Source: Kribbella qitaiheensis
Lineage (GTDB): Bacteria; Actinomycetota; Actinomycetes; Propionibacteriales; Kribbellaceae
Assembly (NCBI RefSeq): GCF_014217565.1
Contig: NZ_CP043661.1
Coordinates: 2,790,001-2,854,000 of the forward strand
DNA length: 64,000 bases
Direction of reading: 5' to 3'
Shown here one piece after another: positions 54,332-62,565 of this stretch. A model generated the notes under the pieces. It was not told where the DNA came from and ran no database searches. It was given only the letters and a program-made list of their open reading frames with translations. Position 1 is the first letter of the stretch. Every line of letters begins with the position of its first letter. A program made the position numbers and the translations under genes.

Positions 54332-56241
54332 CGCTGCGGTTCGCTCCTCGTGTCGGCACAACTCAGCGCGGGCGGAGGCTCGAGTGCTTCGGTTTCTTCC
54401 AGTACCGCGGTCTCGGGTACTGCGGTCTTCGGTACTGCGGTCTCGGCCCCCGCGGTCTTCGGTGCCGCGGTCTTCGGTGATGCGTCTTGCGGCGTGGCCG
54501 GCCTCTGCGGCCGGGGATCCGGGCCGGGTTCGCTTCGGCCGATGCGAGCGGCCCTCACCAGCCGCTGGGTCACGTCGTGAACCGGCTCCGCCATCACCGC
54601 CTTCGGCGGCCCCTGCTCGATCACCCGGCCGTCGTCCAGCACCAGCACGTGATCGGAGACCGCGGCGACCAGTCCGAGGTCGTGACTGATCCAGACCAGC
54701 GCCGTCCCGGCGTCCTTCAGCTCGGTGAGCAACTCGACAACGAGACCGGTGCCGTGCTCGTCGAGCGCGGTGGTGATCTCGTCGCAGACCAGTACGTCGG
54801 GACGAGCGAGCAATGCTCGTGCGATCGCCGCTCGTTGGAGCTCCCCACCCGACAACCTGCTCGGAGGTCTGGCCGCCACCGTGGCAGAGACACCCAGCCG
54901 GGCGAGTGTCGCGATCGCTTCGGCTTTCGCTTCCACTTCGCTGATGCCACGTAGGCGCACCGCAGTACGGGCTACCTGGTCGTCGACCCGACGGCGTTCG
55001 TCGAAGGAGCCGCGGACCTCCTGCCACACGTACTGGACCCGCCTGGTCTGCTCGGCGGACCGCTTCCGCAGTACGGGAAGTTCCTGACCAGACAGGGTGA
55101 TCCGGCCGGTCTGGCGTTCGTGCAGGCCGGCCAGGCAGCGGGCCAGCGTCGTCTTGCCACTACCGGAACGGCCGACCACACCCACGCAGCCACCGGCCGG
55201 CACGGCGAGATCGACCTCCTGCAGGATTGGGTCGCGCCCGCGAGTACGGACCGAGGCGGACAGGTTCATTGCCTGGAGCAACGGTGCCGCACCCTCGGTG
55301 GTTCCCGGCCGGGCCCGGATTTGTGTTGCAGCTGGAAGAACATCCGTCCCACCGGCGTCGAGCACCCGCCCCGCGTCCAGCACCACGACGTACTGCGCCA
55401 GCGCACGCACCAGGTCGAGATCGTGACTCAGCAGCAAAACCCCCAGCCCTTGCTCAGCCAGCTCCCGGAGCTCAGTCACCAATTGCAACCGGGTGATCGA
55501 ATCCAGCCCCGTACTCGGCTCATCGAGCACCAGCACCTTCGGACGGCAGACCATCGCCTGCGCCAACGCGATCCGCTGCCGCTGCCCCCCGGAGAACTGA
55601 TGCGGAAACCTCCGCAACGTCCCCCGATCCCCCGCCAACTGCGCCGCCCGCACAGCCTCCGCAACCACCCCCTCCCCCGGATGATGCAATCTCCCCAACT
55701 CCCGAAGCCCAGCCCCGATCCGCCGCGCCGGATTCAACGCACTCCCCGGATGCTGAGGCATATACGCCACCACCCGCCCCCGAATCCTCGAGGCAACAAC
55801 CAGATCCACCCCGCCTCCCCAGGAGGCGAGGCCCCTCCCCAGACCAGAGGCACCCCTCTCGCCCGACCGCGTCCCCGTCCCGGAGCCCGAGCCCGAGCCC
55901 GACCCCCTCCCCTCGCCCGACTCCGCTCCCTCGCCCGAGCCCGATCCCTCGCCCGAGCCCGACCCCGACCCCGCTCCCTCGCCCGACCCCGCCCTGCCAC
56001 TCGCGCTCTGCACCTTGGGCGCCAGCAGGAGATCCTCGCCATCGACCGTTACCCGGCCCGCGAGGCGCACGCCGGCGCCGTGCTCGCCCAGCAGTGCGAG
56101 GGCGGAGGTGGTCTTGCCTGAGCCTGAGGCGCCGACCAGGGCCGTCACCTGCCCGGGCCAGACCTGGAAGTCGACCCCGTCGACGAGAATCGCGGAACCC
56201 GCTACCGCCGACAGCCCACTCACCTCGACCACCGGCTTCAT
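54328..56241 (-). CDS. Fused double ABC ATPase (DppD-DppF type) with low-complexity insertion
   Basis: A 637-residue protein with two OppD/OppF-like ATPase domains in one chain. First domain: Walker A GASGSGKTT (38-45), Q-loop YMPQHPGSALNP, signature FSGGQRQRIALAQ, Walker B VLVLDEPSTGLD. Second: GRSGSGKTT, QYVWQEVRGSF-like Q-loop (VQYVWQEV), LSGGELQRAAIARAL, VLVCDEITTALDEHG. Between Walker A and Q-loop of domain 1 is a Gly/Ser/Glu repeat of about 70 residues (76-147). A second low-complexity Thr/Pro/Ala/Val tail ends the protein. Energises the two permeases upstream, whose genes overlap it. Confidence 0.92.
   Translation of the reverse strand: MKPVVEVSGLSAVAGSAILVDGVDFQVWPGQVTALVGASGSGKTTSALALLGEHGAGVRLAGRVTVDGEDLLLAPKVQSASGRAGSGEGAGSGSGSGEGSGSGEGAESGEGRGSGSGSGSGTGTRSGERGASGLGRGLASWGGGVDLVVASRIRGRVVAYMPQHPGSALNPARRIGAGLRELGRLHHPGEGVVAEAVRAAQLAGDRGTLRRFPHQFSGGQRQRIALAQAMVCRPKVLVLDEPSTGLDSITRLQLVTELRELAEQGLGVLLLSHDLDLVRALAQYVVVLDAGRVLDAGGTDVLPAATQIRARPGTTEGAAPLLQAMNLSASVRTRGRDPILQEVDLAVPAGGCVGVVGRSGSGKTTLARCLAGLHERQTGRITLSGQELPVLRKRSAEQTRRVQYVWQEVRGSFDERRRVDDQVARTAVRLRGISEVEAKAEAIATLARLGVSATVAARPPSRLSGGELQRAAIARALLARPDVLVCDEITTALDEHGTGLVVELLTELKDAGTALVWISHDLGLVAAVSDHVLVLDDGRVIEQGPPKAVMAEPVHDVTQRLVRAARIGRSEPGPDPRPQRPATPQDASPKTAAPKTAGAETAVPKTAVPETAVLEETEALEPPPALSCADTRSEPQR
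55801..56016 (-). repeat. Hexanucleotide-rich coding repeat inside the ABC ATPase
   Basis: Simple repeats of a CGAGCC-like unit encode (GS)n(GE)n runs within residues about 76-147 of the ATPase. Without it the flanking VTVDGEDLL and GRVVAYMPQHP join as in normal Opp ATPases, so it is an insertion by repeat expansion. Confidence 0.85.
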
Positions 56242-57254
56242 CCGTTCACCTCAGCTCTCGCCAGGCGTCGCGAGCGGTGGACGAGGCGGTCGGCGAGCAG
56301 GTTGAAGCCGAGCGTGAACGCCACCAGCATCAGGGCCGGCGCTATCACCGCCCACGGCTGCAGCAGTACGCCTTCCCTGTTGCGCGAAACACTGACCGCC
56401 CAGTCGGGTGCGGTCGGGCTCAGCCCCAATCCCAGAAAGTTGACCGAGGCAACAAGGAACACCGCCAAGGTGATCCGCGTCCCGACATCCGCCGCCACCG
56501 GACCGAGCACCGACCGGCCGACGTACCCGAGCTGGATCCCCACCCAGCTCTCCCGCTGCATCCGCAACGCCTCGACCACCGGCCCACTCGCAGCATCCAA
56601 CGCGGCGGCTCGCACCAACCGAGCCACCGTCGGAACGTTGACCATGGCAACAGCCAAGGTGATCGCCAAGGGCGAAGCCCGCCACCCGACGGCCACCACA
56701 CTGATCACGAGCAAGGACGGCAACGGCAACAACACATCCAGCGGGCGAATCAGCACCTCGTCGACCCACCTATGCCTCGTGGACGCAGCGACCAGCCCGA
56801 TCAGCCCGCCGATCAGATAGGCGATCGCCACCGCACCAACCGCCATCCCCAGCGCCGTCCGACCGCCGACAAGCAGCAACTGAAGTACGTCCCGCCCGAG
56901 CCCGTCCGTCCCCAGCCGTGCACCACCTTCGTACGGCAGCCCCCGCCTCGCATCCAGCGACACCAACGGCCCGAAGATCGCCACCAGCAACGGAACCAGC
57001 ACCAGCGCAGCGGACACGACCAACGGCGTACGGGCTCCAACCGAACGCCACGGCCGCCGCACCCCCGCCCCATCGGACGTGCGCCGTCCCACCCCCGCCC
57101 CATCGGACGTACGCCGCCGCACCCCCGCCCCATCGGACGTACGCCGTCCCACCCCCGCCCCATCGGGCGTACGCCGTCCCACCCCCGCCTCATCGGGCGT
57201 GCGCCGTCCCACGACCGGGTCGTCGGCAGCAGGCCGCGGCTCGTCGGAGGTCAT
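56238..57254 (-). CDS. ABC permease (DppC type) with repetitive N-terminus
   Basis: A 338-residue inner-membrane permease. The core has six helices and the permease EAA-like loop (RAAALDAASGPVVEALRMQR), with LGTDGLGRDVLQLLLVGGRT before it, the DppC/OppC signature. The first 65 residues contain five tandem copies of a decapeptide GVGRRTSDGA, cytoplasmic and absent from relatives. ATG 57254 overlaps the stop of the DppB-like gene and its own stop overlaps the ATPase start. Confidence 0.92.
   Translation of the reverse strand: MTSDEPRPAADDPVVGRRTPDEAGVGRRTPDGAGVGRRTSDGAGVRRRTSDGAGVGRRTSDGAGVRRPWRSVGARTPLVVSAALVLVPLLVAIFGPLVSLDARRGLPYEGGARLGTDGLGRDVLQLLLVGGRTALGMAVGAVAIAYLIGGLIGLVAASTRHRWVDEVLIRPLDVLLPLPSLLVISVVAVGWRASPLAITLAVAMVNVPTVARLVRAAALDAASGPVVEALRMQRESWVGIQLGYVGRSVLGPVAADVGTRITLAVFLVASVNFLGLGLSPTAPDWAVSVSRNREGVLLQPWAVIAPALMLVAFTLGFNLLADRLVHRSRRLARAEVNG
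57063..57215 (-). repeat. 30-base in-frame tandem repeat in permease gene
   Basis: About five copies of a 30-base unit (reverse strand GGGGGTGGGACGGCGTAC-like, forward ACCCCCGCCCCATCGGACGT plus ten bases) encode the decapeptide repeats of the permease N-terminus. Copies differ at a few positions only, so expansion is recent. Confidence 0.85.
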
Positions 57255-58189
57255 CGCAGCAGCTCCGTCCGGGGGACGAGGCGGTTGCAGACCAGGTCGG
57301 CGGCGAGGTTGATCAGCAACGCGGCGACCGCCAGTACCAGCGTCAGCCCTTGCACCACCGGCACGTCCCGCGTCTCCACGCCGTTCACCAACGCCGTCGC
57401 GAAGCCGGGGATCGCGAAGATCGCCTCGACCACCAGAACCCCACCCAGCAAGGTGTCCCCGGTCCGCGCCAACTCCTGCACACCAGGCACAGCCGCGTTC
57501 GGCAGCACATGCCGCAACAGCAACTGCCGACGCGGTACGCCGAGCCGCCGAGCCTGTACGACGTAGTCGGCATTGAGCGCGTTGATCGTGCCGGCCCGGA
57601 CCTGGCGCGACAGCAGACACACCGTCCGACCGAGCAGGACGGCGACCGGCAGCACGAGCAACACAGGACTGGCGAGCACGTCACCGCCGACCCAGGTCGC
57701 CGGAAGCCAACCGAGCTTCAGCGAGAACAAGGTGACCAGGACGACCGCGATCACGAAGTCCGGGATCGCGCTCAACGCCAGCGTGATCGACGTGATGACC
57801 CGATCGACGCGACCGTTCTCCCGGGTCCCCATCAGCAACCCGAGCGCGACCGCAGCCGGAACCACCACGGCCAACGTTGCCAGCGTCAGCACCAGCGTCG
57901 CGCCGACCGATGCCTTCACGATGTCGAGCACCGGTCCGCCACTGATCAGCGATGACCCTAGATCGCCCGTCAGCACGTTCCCGAACCAGTGCACGAACCG
58001 TTCGACCGCGGGCTGATCGAGCCCGAGTTGCGATCGCAAGCGCGCAACCTGGTCAGGTGTGAGCGTCTCGGTGAACCGCATGTCGGCGGCATCGCCCGGC
58101 AGCAACGCGGTCAGCACGAAGACCAGAACGGACAGGACAGCCAGCTGGACTACCGCCAAGGCGGCCCGCTGGGCGGCGTACGACCGCAT
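57251..58189 (-). CDS. ABC permease (DppB type)
   Basis: A 312-residue permease with the DppB N-terminal signature (AQRAALAVVQLAVLSVLVFV, LLPGDAADMRF) and the cytoplasmic loop NADYVVQARRLGVPRRQLLL-RHVLPNA. Six membrane helices. Follows the binding-protein gene directly; forms the translocation pore with the DppC-like subunit. Confidence 0.93.
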   Translation of the reverse strand: MRSYAAQRAALAVVQLAVLSVLVFVLTALLPGDAADMRFTETLTPDQVARLRSQLGLDQPAVERFVHWFGNVLTGDLGSSLISGGPVLDIVKASVGATLVLTLATLAVVVPAAVALGLLMGTRENGRVDRVITSITLALSAIPDFVIAVVLVTLFSLKLGWLPATWVGGDVLASPVLLVLPVAVLLGRTVCLLSRQVRAGTINALNADYVVQARRLGVPRRQLLLRHVLPNAAVPGVQELARTGDTLLGGVLVVEAIFAIPGFATALVNGVETRDVPVVQGLTLVLAVAALLINLAADLVCNRLVPRTELLR

Positions 58190-59719
58190 TCAGGCCAGCC
58201 ACACCTTGTCGAACCGACCCGAGTCGACAGTGTTCGGCGGCACCGCCTGGACGCCCTGCACCTTCGACGAGATCGCGATCAGGAAGTCCGGATGCCCCCA
58301 GGCAAGAATCCCACCCTCGTCCCGCAACGCCTTCTGCAGTATGCCGTACTTCGCGGCGCGGGCGGCCTCGTCGGTCTGCACCTGTGCCGCGGCGAAGGCG
58401 GCATCGAAAGCCGGCCGGCGCCAATGCGTCACATTGAACGGCGACTTCGTCAGCAACCGATCGGTGATGTATTGCGGGATCGGCATCGCGCCGGACCGAT
58501 GACTCCCCATCGCGCCCTTGGTGAGCAGGTCTTTCGCGTAGGTCTGGGCGCTTCCGGTCGTCACCTTGAGCTTCACGCCGGCCTCGGCGACCTGCTCGGC
58601 GAACAACGTGGCCGCTTCGACGAACCCGGCCGACGCATCGGAGGTGAAGATCTCCACCTCCTTGCCGATCAGGCCCGCCTTCTTCAGCAACGCCTTGGCC
58701 TGCTCGACATCCCGCTCGCGCTGCGGCAGCTCGGCCGGGTAGTACTGGAATCCCTTGCCGAACAGGTCATTGCCGACGACGCCGCGGCCGGCGAGCACCA
58801 CGTCCACCAGCCGCTGCCGATCCGCGAGCAGCTTGAAGGCCAGCCGGACATCGGGGTTGTCGAACGGCGGCTGGTCGACCTTCATCACGAACGCCTGCGT
58901 GGTCGATCCCTTCGCAGCGACGATCTTCACCGTCTTGCCGGCCTCGGCCGTCCGGGCGAAAGTCGCGGTCATCTCGTTCGCGTACTCCGCCTGACCACCC
59001 TGTACGGCGTTCGCCCGGGCCTCGGCGTCGGCGGAGAGGATCTGCAGCTCCTCGATCTTCGCGGCGCCGTCCCAGTAGTCGTCGAACCGGGCCGCGACCA
59101 TCGAGCGACCGGCCTCGAACGAGGTGAACCGGAAGGCGCCGGTCCCGATCGGTTCGGTCGGGTCCTTGAACCCGTCCCGGACGATCTGGGTGCCGATTCC
59201 GGCCAGCAGGGCAGGGAATTCCGCGTTCGGCGCGGCCAAGGTCAGCTCGATGGTCCGCTCGTCGATCGCCTTGCAACGGCGCAGGTCGAGAGCGGCGAGC
59301 GAGGATTGAGCGACCCGCTCGGGCGCGGTCGGATCGGCGATCCGGGACAGGCTGTAGAGGACGTCCTTGCTCGTCAGCGGTTTGCCGTCGTGGAAGGTGG
59401 CGTCCCGCAAGGTGAACCGCCAGGTCGCGGCCTGCGCGTCCGGCTCCCACTTCGCCGCGAGCCGCGGTACGGGCTTCAGGTCCGGCCCGAGCTCGACCAG
59501 CTTCTCGTAGATGGCTTTGTGCCGCGCGATGTCGACGAACAAGCTCTGCACATGCGGGTCGAGGACCTCTTTGGCGCCACCCCCGGCGAACACCGCCCGC
59601 AGCCGCCCACCGGACTTCGGCGCCGCCGGGCTGTCCCCCGAGCCACACCCACTGACCGCGGCAACAGCCAAACCGCCTGCCAGGCTTAGGAATCCTCGTC
59701 TGTTCAAAGCTTCGGACAT
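58190..59719 (-). CDS. ABC substrate-binding lipoprotein, SBP family 5
   Basis: A 509-residue exported solute-binding protein with a Tat-type lipoprotein signal (NRRGFLSLAGGLAVAAVSGC; twin Arg and lipobox Cys). Family 5 blocks: IYEKLVELGPDLKPVPRLAA, WEPDAQAATWRFTLRDATFH-DGKPLTSKDVLYSL, and EPIGTGAFRFTSFEAGRSM. Relatives bind peptides, nickel or metal-opine complexes (CntA). ATG 59719 has AAGGA eight bases upstream; GTG 59734 is alternative. First gene of the Zur-box operon. Confidence 0.92.
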   Translation of the reverse strand: MSEALNRRGFLSLAGGLAVAAVSGCGSGDSPAAPKSGGRLRAVFAGGGAKEVLDPHVQSLFVDIARHKAIYEKLVELGPDLKPVPRLAAKWEPDAQAATWRFTLRDATFHDGKPLTSKDVLYSLSRIADPTAPERVAQSSLAALDLRRCKAIDERTIELTLAAPNAEFPALLAGIGTQIVRDGFKDPTEPIGTGAFRFTSFEAGRSMVAARFDDYWDGAAKIEELQILSADAEARANAVQGGQAEYANEMTATFARTAEAGKTVKIVAAKGSTTQAFVMKVDQPPFDNPDVRLAFKLLADRQRLVDVVLAGRGVVGNDLFGKGFQYYPAELPQRERDVEQAKALLKKAGLIGKEVEIFTSDASAGFVEAATLFAEQVAEAGVKLKVTTGSAQTYAKDLLTKGAMGSHRSGAMPIPQYITDRLLTKSPFNVTHWRRPAFDAAFAAAQVQTDEAARAAKYGILQKALRDEGGILAWGHPDFLIAISSKVQGVQAVPPNTVDSGRFDKVWLA

Positions 59720-59785
59720 CCGCATTTCCTTCACGGTGAGAGGGCCCCGACGAGGAGTGGTCGCCGGGTCGAATCCTGCCGTTAA

Positions 59786-59800
59786 TGAAAATCGTTGTCA
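59786..59800. promoter_or_regulatory. Zur box upstream of the metallophore-like operon
   Basis: TGAAAATCGTTGTCA is a 7-1-7 inverted repeat close to the actinobacterial Zur consensus TGAAAAT-n-ATTTTCA, 66 bases before the chosen start. On the reverse strand TTGACA (59802-59797) and CAGGAT 17 bases later form a -35/-10 pair, so the box lies over the -35 and spacer, a classical repressor position. Confidence 0.75.
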
Positions 59801-60023
59801 AATTCAGGCGCATCTGAACGGACTCCTCTCATTCTTCCGGCCGACCACATCCCCCGCCGACCGTAACGGCGTGTCACCGCCACCTACCTCCGCGCACTGG
59901 CGGTAGCCGCACCCCATAGCGCGGAAGGCGGCCACAATTCGCATCACCGAGCCGGGCTGACTGACGGGCTGGTGTGGTTCGCGCCGCCCGGGCACGGCCG
60001 ACCCCACCCACCTCCGCAACTGG

Positions 60024-60156
60024 CGTGGTTCGCCCCGCCGCGTGGGGGTTCGCCCCGCCGCGTGGGGGTTCGCCCCGCCGCGTGGGGGTTCGCCCCGCCG
60101 CGTGGGGGTTCGCCCCGCCGCGTGGGGGTTCGCCCCGCCGCGTGGGGGTTCGCCCA
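60024..60156. repeat. 20-base minisatellite
   Basis: Six perfect copies of CGTGGGGGTTCGCCCCGCCG in tandem (60041 onward every 20 bases), preceded by a degenerate copy. The period is not a multiple of three and there are no spacers, so it is neither coding nor a CRISPR array. Copy number is likely to vary between strains. Confidence 0.95.
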
Positions 60157-60319
60157 CTGGTACAGCAGTGGGCAAACCCCGACAGGAGGGGGCGGAGCAC
60201 ACCGAACGGGGCCGAGATTCCCGGCCAGGACAGGTTGGGGTGAGGCGGGTGCAAGGTCGGCCGCACGCCGCGCGGGGCGGGTCGCTGGCAGGCTGTTCGC
60301 TGGATAGCGCGAAGTTGGC

Positions 60320-60383
60320 CCGACCTTGTGCACCAGATCAGTAGATCCGGCGAGGAAAGTACTCAGCTCGTGCACAAGGTCGG
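60320..60383. repeat. GTGCACAAG-ended palindromic repeat, copy C
   Basis: CCGACCTTGTGCAC and GTGCACAAGGTCGG are perfect 14-base inverted ends of a 64-base unit, with GTACTCAGCTC just inside the right end as in copy A at 35779. A half copy (GTGCAAGGTCGGCC) lies about 70 bases upstream. Confidence 0.8.
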
Positions 60384-60464
60384 TCAGGCGGCAGTTCGGA
60401 CACAGCGCGATCCCCGTGGTCCTGGTCGCGCTGTGCAGTACGGACGGTGGCCAGAGTGTCGCGC

Positions 60465-61028
60465 CTAGCGGATGGCGGTAGCCGGCGTGGCTGCGGTGGT
60501 CTCTCCAGCGGTCCCTTCGGGGCAGGGAGCGTCGCAGTCTGTGGAGTCTGCTGGGTCGACGCGGCACAGGTCGCGGTACGGCAGACCTGCGAGGACGCGG
60601 TCGAGCAGGGTGGTGAGGACGTCCTGCTCCTCGCGGGTGAGCTTGTCCAGCAGGTAGGTGCGGACGGCGTCGGCGTGATCGGGCGCGGCTGCTTCGACCG
60701 CCGCCCGGCCGGCGTCCGTCAGCCGGATCATCGAGCCGCGAGCGTCGGAGGCGCACTCCTCGCGGACCACCAGTCCGCGCTTCTCCATCCGGCTGACCTG
60801 GTGCGACAACCGGCTCCGCTCCCAACCGATCGAGCGGCCGAGATCGCGGGTCCGCAGTACTCCTTGCGGGGACGTCGACAACGGGTGAAGCAAGGCGTAG
60901 TCCGCCCCTGACAGCCCCGAGTTCTTGATCAGCCGTGTCTCCAGTGCGCTGGACAACTCGCGGTTGCTGTCACGGTACGACTGCCAGAGATGCGCCTCGC
61001 GCGCATCAAGCCACCGTGTCCCCGCCAT
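60465..61028 (-). CDS. MarR-family transcriptional regulator
   Basis: A 187-residue winged-helix regulator: LIKNSGLSGADYALLHPLST, TRDLGRSIGWERSRLSHQVS, MEKRGLVVREECASDARGSM, with an Ala/Thr/Cys-rich tail. The perfect palindrome TCACCTAGGTGA lies just upstream of its start and is probably its own operator. Target otherwise unknown; the copper genes end 45 bases upstream but run toward it. Confidence 0.9.
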   Translation of the reverse strand: MAGTRWLDAREAHLWQSYRDSNRELSSALETRLIKNSGLSGADYALLHPLSTSPQGVLRTRDLGRSIGWERSRLSHQVSRMEKRGLVVREECASDARGSMIRLTDAGRAAVEAAAPDHADAVRTYLLDKLTREEQDVLTTLLDRVLAGLPYRDLCRVDPADSTDCDAPCPEGTAGETTAATPATAIR

Positions 61029-61058
61029 GTCCCCATCGTACCGGCCATCGTTGACATA

Positions 61059-61070
61059 TCACCTAGGTGA
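61059..61070. promoter_or_regulatory. MarR operator palindrome
   Basis: TCACCTAGGTGA, a perfect 12-base palindrome 31 bases before the MarR start codon, flanked by TTGACATA on the left. Autoregulation is the likely function. Confidence 0.7.
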
Positions 61071-61073
61071 CGA

Positions 61074-62057
61074 TTAGGGAGTGCGCGAGAGGGCAACGGC
61101 GAGCCCGACGGTCGCCCCCATCAGGACCAGCTCCCCCGCGGCCAAGCGCCAGAAGGCCGTGGGCGAGGATGCGAGTGACGGGAGTGTCGCCTTCCGATGC
61201 CACCAGCCGATACAAACGAGTACTGCGAAGGCGACCGCCTTCGCGAAGACGAGCGCTCCGTACCCACTCGTCACCCATTGCGTGATCAGCCCCCAGCCGT
61301 CCTCCCGCCCCCCGAGGTGGATCTCGCCCGTCAGCAGCCCGGTGACACCGACCGAGACGGCGCAGATCAATGCCAACGCGCTGAACCGCTCGACCGCCAC
61401 CCGATCCCGGGCGTACCGCAGGAGAGCGCCAAGCCCACCGATCCACACTGTCGCCGCGAACACATGGACGACGAGTGAGGCAGTCGCGAGTACGGACCAA
61501 AACGCGGTTCGCTCGATCGCCCCATGCCCGTTGAGCAACGGCCCGAGCAGCGCGGCCGCCGCCAGCACCAAGCAGACCCGAGCAGTGGCGACTGTGCGAC
61601 AACCGCTGAGCACCACTGCCAGAATCGCCATCAGCACGGTGGTGACCGCCAACGCCCTGACCTGGTTGAGGCCACCGGCCAGCTCCGCGTGTTCGGCCAG
61701 ATGCGAGAGCGGTACGCCGAGAATCACCGACGCCGTCGCGACCAATCCGCCGAGGCTCGCCACTGCCCACACTCCGGCGACGACGGCCGCATCCTGAACC
61801 GCCCGAAGCCCTTGCCCTACAAGCTTTCCACCCTCAGCGGGAAGGAAAACCACGGCCGCTAACAAGCCACCGACGCAGGCGACCGCGGCGAGGTCGGCCG
61901 CGAGCCGCAGTACGGGAAGCGCCCAGGACACCGGCATGCTCGCGCCGGAAAGGCCCGCAGGCAACGGTTTCGGTGTGCCTCCCGCGACCAGCAGGGCGAC
62001 CACCAGTACTACGATGCCTGCGGCAACCATCCCGACGCCGAGGAATCTCCTCATCAC
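61074..62057 (-). CDS. copD: Copper resistance D-family membrane protein
   Basis: A 327-residue polytopic membrane protein of the CopD family, which moves copper across the membrane with CopC. Eight or nine helices are visible, and HVFAATVWIGGLGALLRYAR is the family signature with its His. It starts in the stop codon of copC (TGATG) and the Met/His-rich gene lies further upstream in the same run. Confidence 0.9.
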   Translation of the reverse strand: MMRRFLGVGMVAAGIVVLVVALLVAGGTPKPLPAGLSGASMPVSWALPVLRLAADLAAVACVGGLLAAVVFLPAEGGKLVGQGLRAVQDAAVVAGVWAVASLGGLVATASVILGVPLSHLAEHAELAGGLNQVRALAVTTVLMAILAVVLSGCRTVATARVCLVLAAAALLGPLLNGHGAIERTAFWSVLATASLVVHVFAATVWIGGLGALLRYARDRVAVERFSALALICAVSVGVTGLLTGEIHLGGREDGWGLITQWVTSGYGALVFAKAVAFAVLVCIGWWHRKATLPSLASSPTAFWRLAAGELVLMGATVGLAVALSRTP

Positions 62058-62563
62058 GAAGCGGGACGGCGACGGACGATCACGATCGCCAGCGCGACGA
62101 CCACGAGCATCACCAGCACCATCGCGACGATGACCACCACGTTCGAGTTGTCCTTGGCTGCGGGTTGACTCGTGGGCACCACGCTGCCCGGAGCGTGGCC
62201 GGCGTGCGTCACGGTGAAGCTACCGGTGACCGTGACCGGGTGCCCGTCGGCGGAGACGATCCGCGCATCGACGGTGTACTTCCCGGCCTCGATCATCGCC
62301 CCGACCGGCTGGGTCACCTGGTTGTCGATCACCTGGATGTCACCCGAGGACACGTTGTTCCCGGTCGGCGACTTCACCTGGACCTCGGCGCCGGTCCTGC
62401 CGACCGGCTCGTTGAACGTCAGGACGACCTTCGTCGGCGGCGCGGCCATCGTCGAGCCGTCGGCGGGCGTCATGGACTCCAGCTTGGAGTGCGCCGCCGC
62501 CGCCCCGGCGGACACCACCAGGGCGAACAGCGACGCCACCAGTACTGCGATCAGTCGACGCAC
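62054..62563 (-). CDS. copC: CopC copper-binding protein
   Basis: Periplasm-facing copper chaperone, 169 aa. After a signal peptide (RRLIAVLVASLFALVVSAGA) the mature protein starts AHSKLESMTPADGSTM, with the N-terminal His that binds Cu(II). VVLTFNEPVGRTGAEVQV and VDARIVSADGHPVTVTGSFT are CopC strands; a C-terminal helix (NVVVIVAMVLVMLVVVALAI) anchors it. The GTG start follows the ycnI stop by two bases. Confidence 0.93.
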   Translation of the reverse strand: MRRLIAVLVASLFALVVSAGAAAAHSKLESMTPADGSTMAAPPTKVVLTFNEPVGRTGAEVQVKSPTGNNVSSGDIQVIDNQVTQPVGAMIEAGKYTVDARIVSADGHPVTVTGSFTVTHAGHAPGSVVPTSQPAAKDNSNVVVIVAMVLVMLVVVALAIVIVRRRPAS

Positions 62564-62565
62564 GA

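Larger units (their letters stand above)
59735..60464. other. Intergenic region with Zur promoter, minisatellite and palindromic repeat
   Basis: Between the Zur-box operon and the MarR gene there is no supported coding sequence. It holds the operon promoter (about 59770-59802), a 20-base tandem repeat (60024-60156), a hairpin GCCCACTG/CAGTGGGC (60152-60173) and the palindrome at 60320-60383. Long open frames across the tandem repeat are an artefact of its composition. Confidence 0.7.

Noticed and set aside
57063..57215. CRISPR or regulatory repeat
   Set aside because: The 30-base units are in frame and lie within the translated N-terminus of the permease.
60024..60156. CRISPR array
   Set aside because: Copies are contiguous with no spacers and no cas genes are nearby.
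59804..60266. Repetitive proteins read in several frames across the minisatellite
   Set aside because: The 20-base period makes every frame open; the translations are pure repeats (for example RTPTRRGEPPRGGANPHAAG) with no conserved start.
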